Program-made: the position numbers and the translations under genes
Notes under the pieces: generated by a model
The model's database searches: none
Told to the model about the DNA's origin: nothing
The model's input: the letters and a program-made list of their open reading frames with translations, nothing else
Shown here: positions 9,256 to 18,924 of the stretch, in pieces
How the letters are laid out: the number at the start of each line of letters is the position of its first letter
Position numbering within the stretch: the stretch's first letter is position 1
Origin: Spirosoma sp. KUDC1026
GTDB taxonomy: Bacteria; Bacteroidota; Bacteroidia; Cytophagales; Spirosomataceae
Assembly: GCF_013375035.1 (NCBI RefSeq)
Contig: NZ_CP056032.1
Span: 1,844,001 to 1,908,000, forward strand
Length of the DNA: 64,000 bases
Direction: 5' to 3'

Positions 9256-11283
9256 ATGGCAGAAAACAATAGTAAGAATCCGTTAGTACCCCGTGGGGGA
9301 CCGCGCAAGCCCAACTTTCAGGGATGGATTGTGGCGGTATTGATTGCTGCGATCCTCGGCATTACGTTCTTTAACCGGAGCTCGGCTGTCCGGGAGACTT
9401 CTCAGAAGCGGTTCGAGCGTATGGTGAAAGACCATGAGGTGTCGGAGGTCATTGTTGTGAATGACAAAATTGCTGAGGTGACGCTAACGCAGCAGGCTGC
9501 CCAGAGTCCGAAATACAAGAATTTGTTTTCTGATAAATCGTATTTCGGTAGCAGCCGTGGTCCTCATTACCAGTTTCAGGTAGCTTCGGGCGAGACCTTC
9601 AAGAAGGACCTTGACGCCCTGCAGCAGAATTTCCCTGACAACGAAAAAGTAGAGTACCGCTTCGAGCAGCGAAGTGACTTTGGTAGCATTATCAGTACCT
9701 GGGGCTTTCTGATCGTTATGATCCTGGCCATGTACTTTCTGCTGGGCCGTATGTCGGGCGCCGGCGGACCGGGCGGCCAGATCTTCAACATTGGTAAATC
9801 CAAAGCCGCTCTGTTTGATGCCGATAATAAGGTAAAGATTACGTTCAGCGACGTAGCGGGTCTGGATGAAGCCAAAGAAGAGATCAAGGAAATTGTTGAT
9901 TACCTGAAAAATCCGGGCAAATTCACGAAGCTGGGCGCTAAAATTCCAAAAGGTGCTCTGTTGATTGGCCCTCCAGGTACGGGTAAAACCCTGCTGGCAA
10001 AAGCCGTGGCGGGTGAAGCGGGTGTGCCGTTTTTCTCTCTATCGGGTTCCGACTTCGTCGAGATGTTCGTAGGGGTAGGAGCGGCCCGTGTTCGTGACCT
10101 CTTCAAACAGGCAAAAGAAAAAGCGCCCTGTATCATCTTTATCGATGAGATCGACGCCGTTGGTCGCTCACGGGGCCGGGGTTCTATGCCCGGTGCTAAC
10201 GACGAACGCGAAAATACGCTGAACTCGCTGCTGGTTGAAATGGACGGTTTTGCTACCGATTCAGGAATCATTATCCTGGCGGCAACGAACCGCCCTGACG
10301 TACTGGATTCGGCGCTACAGCGGCCCGGTCGTTTTGACCGTCAGATCAGCATCGACAAACCAGACATCGTTGGTCGGGAAGCCATTTTCAAGGTACACCT
10401 GAAACCAATCAAATTGTCGAACGACGTTGATCCTCGTGAACTCGCAGCTCAAACACCTGGATTTGCTGGTGCCGAGATTGCCAACGTTTGCAACGAAGCA
10501 GCCCTGATTGCCGCTCGCAGTGATAAGGAAGCTGTCGATATGGAAGACTTTCAGGATGCGATGGACCGGGTGATCGGTGGTCTGGAGAAGAAAAACAAGC
10601 TGATCTCGCCGGAAGAGAAAGAGATCGTTGCTTACCACGAAGCCGGTCACGCGGTATCGGGCTGGTTCCTGGAGCATGCTGATCCGCTCGTTAAAGTAAC
10701 GATCGTACCCCGTGGGGTTGCCGCCCTGGGCTACGCCCAGTATCTGCCCCGCGAGCAGTACCTGTACCGCACCGAGCAGCTGATGGACGAAATGTGTATG
10801 GCACTGGGTGGCCGGGCGGCCGAAGACCTGGTCTTTGGTAAAGTCTCGACGGGGGCGCTTAGCGATCTGGAACGGATCACCAAGCTGGCTTACAGCATGG
10901 TGACCATGTACGGCATGAACGACAAGATTGGTAACGTATCGTTCTACGATTCAAAACAGTCGGACTACGCGTTCAACAAGCCTTATTCGGAAGAAACCGC
11001 TAAACACATCGACGAAGAAGTTCGTAAGATCGTCGAGTTAGCCTATAACCGGACCAAGGATCTGCTGACCGAGAAGAAAGATGCGCTGGAGATCATCGCG
11101 AAAGAATTGCTCGCCAAAGAGATTCTGTACCAGAACGATCTGGTTCGGTTGATCGGAAAACGACCTTTTGAACGCGAAACGGTGTACCAGGCTTACAAAA
11201 ACAAAGGTGCCGAAGAGATCAAAGAAGAAATTGGCAAAGAAGCCAAGCCTTCTGAAATCGAACCCGAAACGTTGCCGATGTAA
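9256..11283 (+). CDS. ftsH: ATP-dependent zinc metalloprotease FtsH
   Basis: 675 residues. Two membrane segments (about 25-42 and 155-175) flank a periplasmic domain; then come the AAA+ module with Walker A GPPGTGKT (238-245), Walker B IIFIDEID, the second region of homology with [18 protein letters not shown], and the M41 protease with zinc site HEAGH (461-465). It is a membrane-anchored hexamer that degrades misfolded and some regulatory proteins. The C-terminal tail is charged, as in other Bacteroidota FtsH. A long hairpin follows, so the unit rsfS-ftsH ends here. Confidence 0.96.
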   Translation: MAENNSKNPLVPRGGPRKPNFQGWIVAVLIAAILGITFFNRSSAVRETSQKRFERMVKDHEVSEVIVVNDKIAEVTLTQQAAQSPKYKNLFSDKSYFGSSRGPHYQFQVASGETFKKDLDALQQNFPDNEKVEYRFEQRSDFGSIISTWGFLIVMILAMYFLLGRMSGAGGPGGQIFNIGKSKAALFDADNKVKITFSDVAGLDEAKEEIKEIVDYLKNPGKFTKLGAKIPKGALLIGPPGTGKTLLAKAVAGEAGVPFFSLSGSDFVEMFVGVGAARVRDLFKQAKEKAPCIIFIDEIDAVGRSRGRGSMPGANDERENTLNSLLVEMDGFATDSGIIILAATNRPDVLDSALQRPGRFDRQISIDKPDIVGREAIFKVHLKPIKLSNDVDPRELAAQTPGFAGAEIANVCNEAALIAARSDKEAVDMEDFQDAMDRVIGGLEKKNKLISPEEKEIVAYHEAGHAVSGWFLEHADPLVKVTIVPRGVAALGYAQYLPREQYLYRTEQLMDEMCMALGGRAAEDLVFGKVSTGALSDLERITKLAYSMVTMYGMNDKIGNVSFYDSKQSDYAFNKPYSEETAKHIDEEVRKIVELAYNRTKDLLTEKKDALEIIAKELLAKEILYQNDLVRLIGKRPFERETVYQAYKNKGAEEIKEEIGKEAKPSEIEPETLPM

Positions 11284-11295
11284 GTTGCGAACAGA

Positions 11296-11350
11296 TTATA
11301 AATGCAGAAAGGGCTTTCTCCAGCGGAGAAAGCCCTTTCTGCATTTATAA
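11296..11350. terminator. Terminator hairpin after ftsH, 26-bp perfect stem
   Basis: Arms 11296-11321 and 11325-11350 are exact reverse complements with a 3-base loop (AGC). The stem core is AGAAAGGGCTTTCTCC. It starts 13 bases after the ftsH stop. Confidence 0.85.
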
Positions 11351-11569
11351 ATAACCGACAATGGAGTAAGCTGTTGATACGTTACTGACTCAAAGACAGG
11401 CGCTTCAAAAAAATAATTCTTATAAAATAGCATGAGTGGCGCAGGGTTTGGACATACTTGGCACCTAATGAACCAATTAACCGCGTCTTTGCATGCGAGT
11501 GGGCAAACCGCTGGCAAAGACGGGTCTTGAGTGTAACAGGCTTAGCTACTCAAAACGGTCTGATCGATC
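11351..11569. other. Non-coding leader region of the DUF1800 gene with a spaced inverted repeat
   Basis: No gene is seen. CGTCTTTGC (11484-11492) and GCAAAGACG (11514-11522) form a 9-bp inverted repeat with a 21-base spacer, about 50 bases before the DUF1800 start. It could be an operator or a leader hairpin. Confidence 0.4.
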
Positions 11570-13009
11570 ATGGATAAACGTAGTCAACAGCAACAAGTTC
11601 AGCACCTGTACTGGCGGGCGGGTTTTGGCGCTACGCCAGCCGTGATTCAGAAAACGAATAAGGCGTCGATCAGGCAGTTGGTGAAGAAACTGGTAAAAGA
11701 TAGTGCTGATTTTGTGCCGCTAACCGGCGCAGAGCAGCCTGACCGTCGGAAAGAACTGCGCGGTTTGGTGAAGGATGGTATGCTGGACCGTAACGAGCTG
11801 AAACAGCAAATTCGGCGGCAGAACGAGCAGATTCGGGATCTGAATGTGCAATGGCTGGAACGGATGGCTTTGGGCGAAGGGGTAGTACGCGAAAAGCTGG
11901 CTTTCTTCTGGCACAATCATTTCGCCTGCCGCGTCCGCAATCCTGCCGCCGTACAGCAATACGTGAATACCATTCGGCAGCACACGCTCGGCAAGTTTGG
12001 GGATTTGTTAATGGCGGTATCGAAAGAACCTGCGATGCTCCAGTTCCTGAATAACCAGCAGAACCGAAAAAATGCCCCAAATGAGAACTTTGCCCGTGAG
12101 GTGATGGAGTTATTCACGCTTGGGCGGGGTAATTATACGGAGCATGACATCAAAGAAGCCGCCCGCGCCTTTACGGGCTGGGGCTTCAACGCCGAAACCG
12201 AATTTTTGTTCCGCCCGCGGCAGCATGACGACGGGAAGAAAACTATTTTCGGCAAGACCGGAAATTTTACGGGAGAGGATGTCATCCAGCTTTTACTGAC
12301 CCGGAAAGAGACCGCCCACTTTATCGCGACAAAATTGTATCGTTTTCTGGTCGACGACCAGCCTGCTACGGATTCAGTAACGACGAAACGACTTACTGCC
12401 TTGACGGAGCAGTTTTACGCCAGCGGGTACGACATTGCCGATCTAATACAGACTATCCTGACGGCCGACTGGTTTTATGACAGTCGTTATGTGGGTAATC
12501 GTGTCAAATCGCCGGTCGAACTATTAGTGGGCATGCAGCATGCGCTGACCATTACGTTTCCGCAGAAACAGCCGCTCGTGTTCGTGCAGAAAACGCTGGG
12601 ACAGGTGCTTTTTTACCCGCCTAACGTAGCAGGCTGGCCCAGTGGCCGTAACTGGATCGACAGTTCGAGCCTGTTGTTCCGGATGAAGCTGCCCGACGTT
12701 ATTCTCAAAGCTGATGCAGTGACCGTTCGACCGAAGGAGGATGGGGACGTAAACACGCAGGTGCTGGACCGAAAAGGGAATGGGTTCGCCAACGTAACGG
12801 CCGACTGGACTACGTTCGATAAACCGTTTGCTGACGTACCTGACGCTGAATTACCCGATACGTTAGCGCAGTATCTCCTGCAGCAACCACTTGGGAAAGC
12901 CCAGCGCCAACTGGTACTGCAGCGATTAAAACCGGGCGAAACCCGTTCTGAACAAATCAAAAATCTGACGATTGCGCTCATGGCCCTGCCTGAATACCAG
13001 CTGTGCTGA
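11570..13009 (+). CDS. DUF1800 domain-containing protein
   Basis: 479 residues covering the whole DUF1800 family: an N-terminal HLYWRAGFGATP, the conserved FFWHNHFAC stretch, ENFAREVMELFTLG, AARAFTGW, and a C-terminal LYPPNVAGWP-like segment (here FYPPNVAGWPSGRNW). Biochemical function is unknown for the family. No clear signal peptide is seen at this start. The next gene, 23 bases downstream on the same strand, is a DUF1501 protein; the two families are adjacent in many bacteria, so the pair likely works together and is co-transcribed. Family call is firm, role unknown. Confidence 0.88.
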   Translation: MDKRSQQQQVQHLYWRAGFGATPAVIQKTNKASIRQLVKKLVKDSADFVPLTGAEQPDRRKELRGLVKDGMLDRNELKQQIRRQNEQIRDLNVQWLERMALGEGVVREKLAFFWHNHFACRVRNPAAVQQYVNTIRQHTLGKFGDLLMAVSKEPAMLQFLNNQQNRKNAPNENFAREVMELFTLGRGNYTEHDIKEAARAFTGWGFNAETEFLFRPRQHDDGKKTIFGKTGNFTGEDVIQLLLTRKETAHFIATKLYRFLVDDQPATDSVTTKRLTALTEQFYASGYDIADLIQTILTADWFYDSRYVGNRVKSPVELLVGMQHALTITFPQKQPLVFVQKTLGQVLFYPPNVAGWPSGRNWIDSSSLLFRMKLPDVILKADAVTVRPKEDGDVNTQVLDRKGNGFANVTADWTTFDKPFADVPDAELPDTLAQYLLQQPLGKAQRQLVLQRLKPGETRSEQIKNLTIALMALPEYQLC

Positions 13010-13032
13010 TCGTCCCTAAAATCTGATTCGGT

Positions 13033-14244
13033 ATGAAACGGAGAGATTTTTTACAGCAGTCGGGCCTGACCGTAGCGGGAACGATGCTCATTCCTAACTT
13101 TTTGAAAGCATTCGAGATTAACCAGCTTGCCACGCCCGTGGCTACCGGAAAAACGCTGGTCATCGTGCAACTTTCAGGTGGTAACGACGGGCTCAATACG
13201 GTCGTGCCATTCCGAAACGACGTTTACTATAGGGAGCGCCCAACACTGGCTATTCCTGGCGAAAAAGTACTGAAATTAAATGATGAGATTGGTTTCAACC
13301 CGGCCCTGGAATCGCTGAAAAAGCTGTATGACGACGGGCTGGTAACGGTGGTTAACAACGTAGGTTACCCAAATCCGGATCGGTCGCATTTTCGCTCGAT
13401 GGACATCTGGCAAACGGCCAGTCGATCGGACCAGTACCTGTCGACGGGCTGGCTGGGACGCTACCTGGATGCCAGTTGTTCCGGCTCGGGGTGTCTGCCC
13501 CATCAGGCCATTGAGGTCGACGATACGCTCAGCCTAGCGATGAAAGGCGACCAGGTCAATGGCCTGGCTATGCTGGACCCGAAAAAGCTCTATAATCAGA
13601 CCCAGAACTCGTTCGTACACGGACTGGCAAAGCTGGACGCTGACCACGCAGCCGAATCGGATAATCTGCACTACCTGTATAAAACCCTGGCCGAAACAAA
13701 CTCGTCGGCGGCCTATGTGTACAACAAAGCGGGTAAGGTTAACCGCACGCAGGGAACCTATCCGGCAACGGAGCTGGGCAATCGCCTGAAGACCGTATCG
13801 GAGCTGATCCAGTCCGGTGTGGCCACCAGCGTGTATTACATCTCTATATCCGGATTCGATACGCACATTAACCAGCCGGGTCAACAGGAGCGGCTGTTAC
13901 GCCAGTATGCCGACGCCGTGAAAGCGTTTATGGGCGACATGAAAGCCGCAGACCGCGAGAAAGACGTATTGCTGATGACGTTTTCGGAGTTTGGCCGCCG
14001 GGTAAAACAGAACGCCAGTAATGGCACCGACCACGGAACTGCCAACAATATTTTCCTGGTTGGAGGAAACCTGCGGCCTGGTAGCGTATTCAACGAAGCG
14101 CCGAACCTGATCGATCTGGACGAAGGGGATTTGAAATACACCGTCGATTTCCGGACAATCTACGCGTCGCTGTTACGTAACTGGCTCAAAGCCGACGACG
14201 TAGCGATCCTGGGCCAGAAGTTCGATACGCTCAATTTTGTTTAA
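13033..14244 (+). CDS. DUF1501 domain-containing protein, probable Tat substrate
   Basis: 403 residues. The N-terminus KRRDFLQQSG followed by a hydrophobic segment looks like a twin-arginine signal, so the folded protein should be exported. The body is DUF1501, related to the sulfatase/alkaline-phosphatase fold: LVIVQLSGGNDGLN (about 42-55), a Ser/Asp-rich RSHFRSMDIWQT, GFDTH, and TFSEFGRRVKQNASNGTDHG near the end. The catalysed reaction is not known. It is the second gene of the DUF1800-DUF1501 pair and ends 20 bases before the convergent antiporter stop. Confidence 0.87.
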   Translation: MKRRDFLQQSGLTVAGTMLIPNFLKAFEINQLATPVATGKTLVIVQLSGGNDGLNTVVPFRNDVYYRERPTLAIPGEKVLKLNDEIGFNPALESLKKLYDDGLVTVVNNVGYPNPDRSHFRSMDIWQTASRSDQYLSTGWLGRYLDASCSGSGCLPHQAIEVDDTLSLAMKGDQVNGLAMLDPKKLYNQTQNSFVHGLAKLDADHAAESDNLHYLYKTLAETNSSAAYVYNKAGKVNRTQGTYPATELGNRLKTVSELIQSGVATSVYYISISGFDTHINQPGQQERLLRQYADAVKAFMGDMKAADREKDVLLMTFSEFGRRVKQNASNGTDHGTANNIFLVGGNLRPGSVFNEAPNLIDLDEGDLKYTVDFRTIYASLLRNWLKADDVAILGQKFDTLNFV

Positions 14245-14264
14245 GCGGCAGATGAAACGAAGCG

Positions 14265-15452
14265 TTAATGATGGATCAATTCGCCTTCTTCGCGGTAGCT
14301 GAGCAATCCCCAGGTCATCACCAGCGCAGTTAGAATTACCGTCAGCATCAGCGTGCCAGAGGGAAAGCCGGGCAGCCACAGGCTGTTAGGAATACTTAGA
14401 AACAACAGTACCGTAATTAACCCACGGGGCGCAATCGGAATAACGGCCATGAGCTGTTTGGCGACCATCCCTTTGAACAGCAGGAACCGAATCAGGAAAA
14501 TCAACGCAACCAGTACCGAACTACCCAGTAGGGCTTGCGGTTCCAGCAGCAGATTGAGGTCGGTGGCGTAACCAAAGAGCAGAAAGAAAAAGGTCCGGAC
14601 AACGAACGTCGTTTCGCCGGTCAGATTCTTGATCTGCTCCAGCTCGCTTTCGAACAGGTCATTGTTAAACCAGCGTCGCAATGGTCCTCGAATAAATAAC
14701 TCCGTGTTGTTCATGAAGAGGCCAAATACCAGTACCAGGAGCAGCGATGACAGATGATAGAGTTTGCCGATGTTGTAAAACAGGATCAGGCAGGTAATAA
14801 TCGGGAAGTACTTAACCGGGTGATTGATCACGCTGATCAGGTATAGCAGAAAAATGCAGCTCACGACCGACAGAACGCAGATTAGAATCGTATCCTCCAC
14901 AAAATCAAACACCGACCACCAGCCGCCCGGTACGTTGTAGACGGCAAAGTTGAAAGCCATAATCCCCATGATGTCGGACATGGACGACTCGTAGGTGACA
15001 AACTCCCGGCTGATGGCCGAAAAGTTCCGGACGCTGGGAATGGCAACGGCGCTGCTGATCACGGCAAAGGGAATGGCGGTCAGCAGGCTTCGGGCAAAAG
15101 ACTGATCCAGCCACAGCGAGAAAAACAAACCAATTGCCAGTGTCGTCACCACAATGGAAACCAGGGCTGTCAGAAAAGCGCGCTTGATCAAATGGAAGCG
15201 ATCTGATGATATTTCCAGCTCCAGAGCTCCTTCGAGCACAATGAGGATAAGCCCAATAGTACCTAAAACGGGTAACAACCGGTCGACGTAGGGTATTTTT
15301 ACGTCAATAAGATCCGTAACCTGACGCAGGCCAATTCCCGACGCCAGCAGCAGAATAACGGACGGAATTCGGTACCGACGGCTGAGTAAATCGAACAGGT
15401 ACGAAAGTAAAACGACAAAACAGAGTACGATAATCAGTTCAGTATTTCTCAT
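14265..15452 (-). CDS. Cation:proton antiporter, CPA1-like membrane protein
   Basis: 395 residues, almost wholly hydrophobic with about 10-12 membrane segments. The start RNTELIIVLCFVVLLSYLFD, the SRRYRIPSVILLLASGIG stretch and GTIGLILIVLEGALEL match sodium/proton exchangers of the CPA superfamily, here without a C-terminal regulatory domain. It probably exchanges Na+ or K+ for protons across the inner membrane. A second, unrelated-length antiporter lies at 35974-37554. The gene is divergent from the TPP enzyme and convergent with the DUF1501 gene. Ion specificity cannot be read. Confidence 0.85.
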   Translation of the reverse strand: MRNTELIIVLCFVVLLSYLFDLLSRRYRIPSVILLLASGIGLRQVTDLIDVKIPYVDRLLPVLGTIGLILIVLEGALELEISSDRFHLIKRAFLTALVSIVVTTLAIGLFFSLWLDQSFARSLLTAIPFAVISSAVAIPSVRNFSAISREFVTYESSMSDIMGIMAFNFAVYNVPGGWWSVFDFVEDTILICVLSVVSCIFLLYLISVINHPVKYFPIITCLILFYNIGKLYHLSSLLLVLVFGLFMNNTELFIRGPLRRWFNNDLFESELEQIKNLTGETTFVVRTFFFLLFGYATDLNLLLEPQALLGSSVLVALIFLIRFLLFKGMVAKQLMAVIPIAPRGLITVLLFLSIPNSLWLPGFPSGTLMLTVILTALVMTWGLLSYREEGELIHH

Positions 15453-15781
15453 ACGTACGGTGGTAAAATCAGGGATTTGTGCGTCGTTCAGCGCTTTTTT
15501 TTAGTGAGTAAACAAGCCTGTACCTGAGCCGCCAACCTCCCGAAAATACAGCGAAGATGCCAGAAAGGAGGCAACCAGCGCTATATTCTATACCGATTAA
15601 CTCCCATCGATACAGGAAGGTTAACGATGGATCTGGGTAGATCTTACCTGTTTAAACTCGATTAATCTTTAGCGCTTCTAACAACCAGAATGATGTAGTG
15701 ACGGTTAAATAAAATAAACTGTCAGGCAGAGAACCCGCTGATGGTTTATTGCTTGTTTCATTTGTTTCTAACTCATTCGTT
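15453..15781. other. Intergenic region between divergent antiporter and TPP enzyme genes
   Basis: It must hold the two promoters. I found no clear TAnnTTTG box. GATCTGGGTAGATC near 15630 is a short palindrome. No gene is supported. Confidence 0.5.
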
Positions 15782-17581
15782 ATGGCAAAAACTGGAGCCG
15801 ACCTACTGGTCGAACGACTTTTAGATTGGGGCGTCGATACGATTTTCAGTCTCCCCGGCGATGGCATCAATGGTATTTACGAATCATTACGTACGCATCA
15901 GGATAAAATAAAGGTAATTCAGGTGCGTCATGAAGAGGCCGCTGCGTTCATGGCCTGTGGCTACGCCAAATTTACCGGTAAGCTGGGTGTTTGCTTGGCG
16001 ACGTCGGGGTGTGGGGGCATTCACCTGATGAACGGCCTTTACGATGCCAAATACGATAATCAGCCGGTGCTGGCCATTACCGGCCACACGACCCACGATC
16101 TCAGCGGTACGTTCTACCAGCAGGACGTTGATCTGGTGAAAGTTTTTACCGATCTGGCCGCTTACAACGAACGGGTAATGGGACCGGATCACGTTGAGAA
16201 TGTTGTCGATCAGGCCATCCGTACGGCACTGGGGCAGCGGACGGTAACACATATCTCGTTCCCGAAAGATTATCAGGACTGGGAGGTCAGTGACGATAAA
16301 CGGACGGCGTCTAACATTGCTGATCACAGCAGCGCGACCCGCGTGAGCTATGACGTAGCACCGTCGCTGGCGCAGTTGCAGCAGGCGGCTGAGGTAATCA
16401 ACGCCGGTAAAAAAGTAACGATTCTGGCGGGGCGGGGCTGCCTGGATGCGCGGGATGAAGTTATTGCGCTGTCCGATGCCGTAGGCGGCCCGATCCTGAA
16501 AGCCCTGCTTGGCAAAGGCGTTGTTCCCGACGAAGACCCACATACCACGGGGGGGATTGGCCTGTTAGGAACGGCTCCCTCGCAGGATGCTATGCAGGAA
16601 TGTGATACGCTGATTCTGTTGGGAACGCACTTCCCGTACTTCGAGTATTTTCCCAAACCTGGGCAGGCCCGCACGGTGCAGATCGACATTGATGCAGCGC
16701 ACATTGGTATCCGAACGCCCGTTGAAGTAGGCTTGCTGGGCGACTGTAAAGCGGTTTTACAGGGATTATTACCCCTGATTCAGCCCAAAAAAGACCGGAG
16801 TTTTCTGGAAAAAGCGCAGGAGCGAATGGCCCACTGGCGTCAACTAATGACCGAGCGGGCCACACAGGACACTATCCCGATGAAACCGCAGGTTATTCCG
16901 CACATACTCAGTCCGCTGCTGCAGAACAATGCCATCATTACGTGCGACTGCGGTAATAACACGACCTGGGCGGCCCGGCATATTCAGCTTCGGGACGAGA
17001 TGAAGTTTTCGACCTCGGGGCTGCTGGCTACCATGGCGTCCGGATTCCCCTATGCCATTGCTGCTTCCGTTGCCTACCCGGGTCGGCAGGTTGTGGCGCT
17101 GGTGGGTGACGGCGGCTTTACGATGCTGATGGGCGAGCTGGCGACAGCGGTGAAATACAAACTGCCCATCAAAGTTTTCATCTTCCACAACAACTCCTAC
17201 GGTCAGATCAAGTGGGAGCAGATCGTAATGGAAGGTAACCCCGAGTTCAACGTTGACCTGCAATCGATCGACTTTGCTGCCTACGCGCGGGCCTGCGGGG
17301 CTGTTGGTTTCACCATTGACGATCCCAAAAACGCCGATAGTGTAATCCGGCAGGCGCTGGCCCACGACGGCCCCGTCATTGTCGACGCCATTGTCGATCA
17401 GAACGAGCCGCCCATGCCGGGCAAAATCACAACCGAGCAGGCGCTTGAGTTCGCTAAAGCCCTGGCCCGGGGTGAGCGCGACCGGAGTGAAATTATCAAA
17501 AATTTGGTAGTCAACCAGTTCAACGAAGCTGTCGCGACCAAAGGGCGTAGTTTGCTGGACGTTATTCCGGGGCTGGGATAA
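15782..17581 (+). CDS. Thiamine-pyrophosphate enzyme, pyruvate oxidase-like
   Basis: 599 residues from the ATG at 15782 (MAKTGADLLVERL); an ATG at 15749 adds 11 poorly conserved residues. Three domains are visible: PYR domain with the catalytic Glu51 in VRHEEAAAF, a central domain (about 200-340), and the PP domain with the TPP motif GDGGF (442-446) followed by HNNSYGQI. The layout is that of pyruvate oxidase/acetolactate synthase enzymes; sequence of the PYR domain and the C-terminal helix fit pyruvate oxidase-like proteins (PoxB type) better than biosynthetic AHAS, and no regulatory subunit gene is nearby. Substrate is therefore inferred only. A hairpin terminator follows. Confidence 0.82.
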   Translation: MAKTGADLLVERLLDWGVDTIFSLPGDGINGIYESLRTHQDKIKVIQVRHEEAAAFMACGYAKFTGKLGVCLATSGCGGIHLMNGLYDAKYDNQPVLAITGHTTHDLSGTFYQQDVDLVKVFTDLAAYNERVMGPDHVENVVDQAIRTALGQRTVTHISFPKDYQDWEVSDDKRTASNIADHSSATRVSYDVAPSLAQLQQAAEVINAGKKVTILAGRGCLDARDEVIALSDAVGGPILKALLGKGVVPDEDPHTTGGIGLLGTAPSQDAMQECDTLILLGTHFPYFEYFPKPGQARTVQIDIDAAHIGIRTPVEVGLLGDCKAVLQGLLPLIQPKKDRSFLEKAQERMAHWRQLMTERATQDTIPMKPQVIPHILSPLLQNNAIITCDCGNNTTWAARHIQLRDEMKFSTSGLLATMASGFPYAIAASVAYPGRQVVALVGDGGFTMLMGELATAVKYKLPIKVFIFHNNSYGQIKWEQIVMEGNPEFNVDLQSIDFAAYARACGAVGFTIDDPKNADSVIRQALAHDGPVIVDAIVDQNEPPMPGKITTEQALEFAKALARGERDRSEIIKNLVVNQFNEAVATKGRSLLDVIPGLG

Positions 17582-17606
17582 GGATGAGAGGATCTCACTA
17601 AATGCA

Positions 17607-17640
17607 CAGGAGTCGAAAGTGGTCTTTCGGCTCCTGCGTC
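17607..17640 (+). terminator. Terminator after the TPP enzyme gene
   Basis: CAGGAGTCGAAAG (17607-17619) pairs with CTTTCGGCTCCTG (17624-17636), one G-U pair, 4-base loop, followed by CGTCGTTTT. Confidence 0.75.
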
Positions 17641-17650
17641 GTTTTATGGC

Positions 17651-17983
17651 TAGTAGTGTTATTAGCTGGTTAGGTTCTCTCCTCGTTGTCTTCCCTCACG
17701 GCAGCGGCCCCTCTCCTGTTCTGTTAATCTTGTCGGCATTTGCTCTTACCACCCCCCGGCCCCCTCCTAAGACAGGAGGAGGACAAGCAGAAGTGATCTT
17801 TTCTCCCCCTCCCTATTTTTCTAGCCGAGCCGCCGTTGCGGAGGGGGCCGGGGGGTGGTAAGTAGCTACAAACTAAGCTTAATTCGCCACCTTGTGAAAC
17901 CTCTACAAGATTAGCCCGTTCTGGGGACGGGCGGCCGCTGCCGTGAGGGGAAGCAGTGTACAACCGAACTAACCAAGGCACTA
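17651..17983. repeat. Large nested inverted repeat, about 330 bp, in an intergenic region
   Basis: Inner arms 17746-17767 and 17840-17861 are exact reverse complements over 22 bp (C-rich, CCCCCCGGCCCCCTCC core). Outer arms include a 17-bp exact match, 17693-17709 against 17933-17949 (CCCTCACGGCAGCGGCC), plus weaker pairing of TGGTTAG and TAATCTTGT blocks and of the ends near 17651 and 17983. The whole region could fold on itself. It fills the gap between the TPP enzyme terminator and the end of the AraC gene, whose stop codon (17981-17983) lies at its right end. No ORF is supported inside. It may be a MITE-like or palindromic repeat element. Confidence 0.7.
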
Positions 17984-18817
17984 ATAGAACCTACCGGGCT
18001 TACTGCTGCACACATTACCGTGCGCCAGTTGCTGGAGAAATTGCCGGGGCGTAACGTTCAGGTAGTACGTAAAATCTTTACTGAGGTGGCTGTGGTCATA
18101 GTAGCCAAAACGGGACACCAGTTCCAGCCAGTCAACGTCGGCGGGGTTTGTGGTATTCTGCAAATACATAAGTACCTGTTTGAAACGCAAAAAACGGGTC
18201 ATCTCTTTGGCCGAGTAACCAAATTGAGTTCGTAGGCGCAGTTGCAGACTTCTTGGCGAAATGCCCTGTTCCTGCGCCAGCGTTTTTACCGGTTCAATGG
18301 CTGAATTTTGAAAATAAGGAATGCTGTTAAGCAACGTAATGGTTTCATCATTGAGTGGCGTTATGCAGTCCAAAAAATATTTGGTCAGTATTTCCAGTCG
18401 ATCAGAAAGGGGTGGTGTCTCTACCAGCTGTGTCCATAACTCCTCAAAACGAGACGCATCGATCACCGAATCTGGCGTTGTTGTCGACAACTGATCGATG
18501 GGAAGCCCTAGAAGCCGGTAGAAACCATTGAGCGCAAAGTTGATCACGATCAGATCTGTTCCGGGCGGCAGCGTGTAGGTAAGCATTTTTTGCAAAGGTC
18601 CGAGAATAGTCACTTGCTCAATACGTTTCTCCTGATTGCCCACGGTAAACGAAATGGGCGGCCCAAAATTAAACGCCAGCATCATTTCGTAATGGGGCAG
18701 TAGCTTCTGCTGAATAGCGGGCGCATCCGGTGCTTGCTGAACGCAGTAAAAATGACGGAAAACGGTTGCCAGCCGGTCGTCGGCGTCAATCAATTGGCTA
18801 TGTGTCGGCGCTACCAT
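17981..18817 (-). CDS. AraC family transcriptional regulator
   Basis: 278 residues. The C-terminal third (about 175-262) carries two helix-turn-helix motifs of the AraC/XylS type: GISPRSLQLRLRTQFGYSAKEMTRFLRF and DWLELVSRFGYYDHSHLSKDFTYYLNVTPRQF. The N-terminal part (FRHFYCVQQAP, PHYEMMLAFNFG) fits the cupin-like sensor of AraC proteins that keep their ligand unknown. It is divergent from an NmrA-like reductase gene 107 bases away and probably regulates it. Family is certain, effector unknown. Confidence 0.9.
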   Translation of the reverse strand: MVAPTHSQLIDADDRLATVFRHFYCVQQAPDAPAIQQKLLPHYEMMLAFNFGPPISFTVGNQEKRIEQVTILGPLQKMLTYTLPPGTDLIVINFALNGFYRLLGLPIDQLSTTTPDSVIDASRFEELWTQLVETPPLSDRLEILTKYFLDCITPLNDETITLLNSIPYFQNSAIEPVKTLAQEQGISPRSLQLRLRTQFGYSAKEMTRFLRFKQVLMYLQNTTNPADVDWLELVSRFGYYDHSHLSKDFTYYLNVTPRQFLQQLAHGNVCSSKPGRFY

Positions 18818-18924
18818 TTCGTTTTCTTACAAGTTTGGCGGAGTCTGCCTACAGACCTTTGTCTTATCAAAACGCAGATCACTACGGTTTGGGTCAACTG
18901 ACGAATCGATAATTAGATACACAC

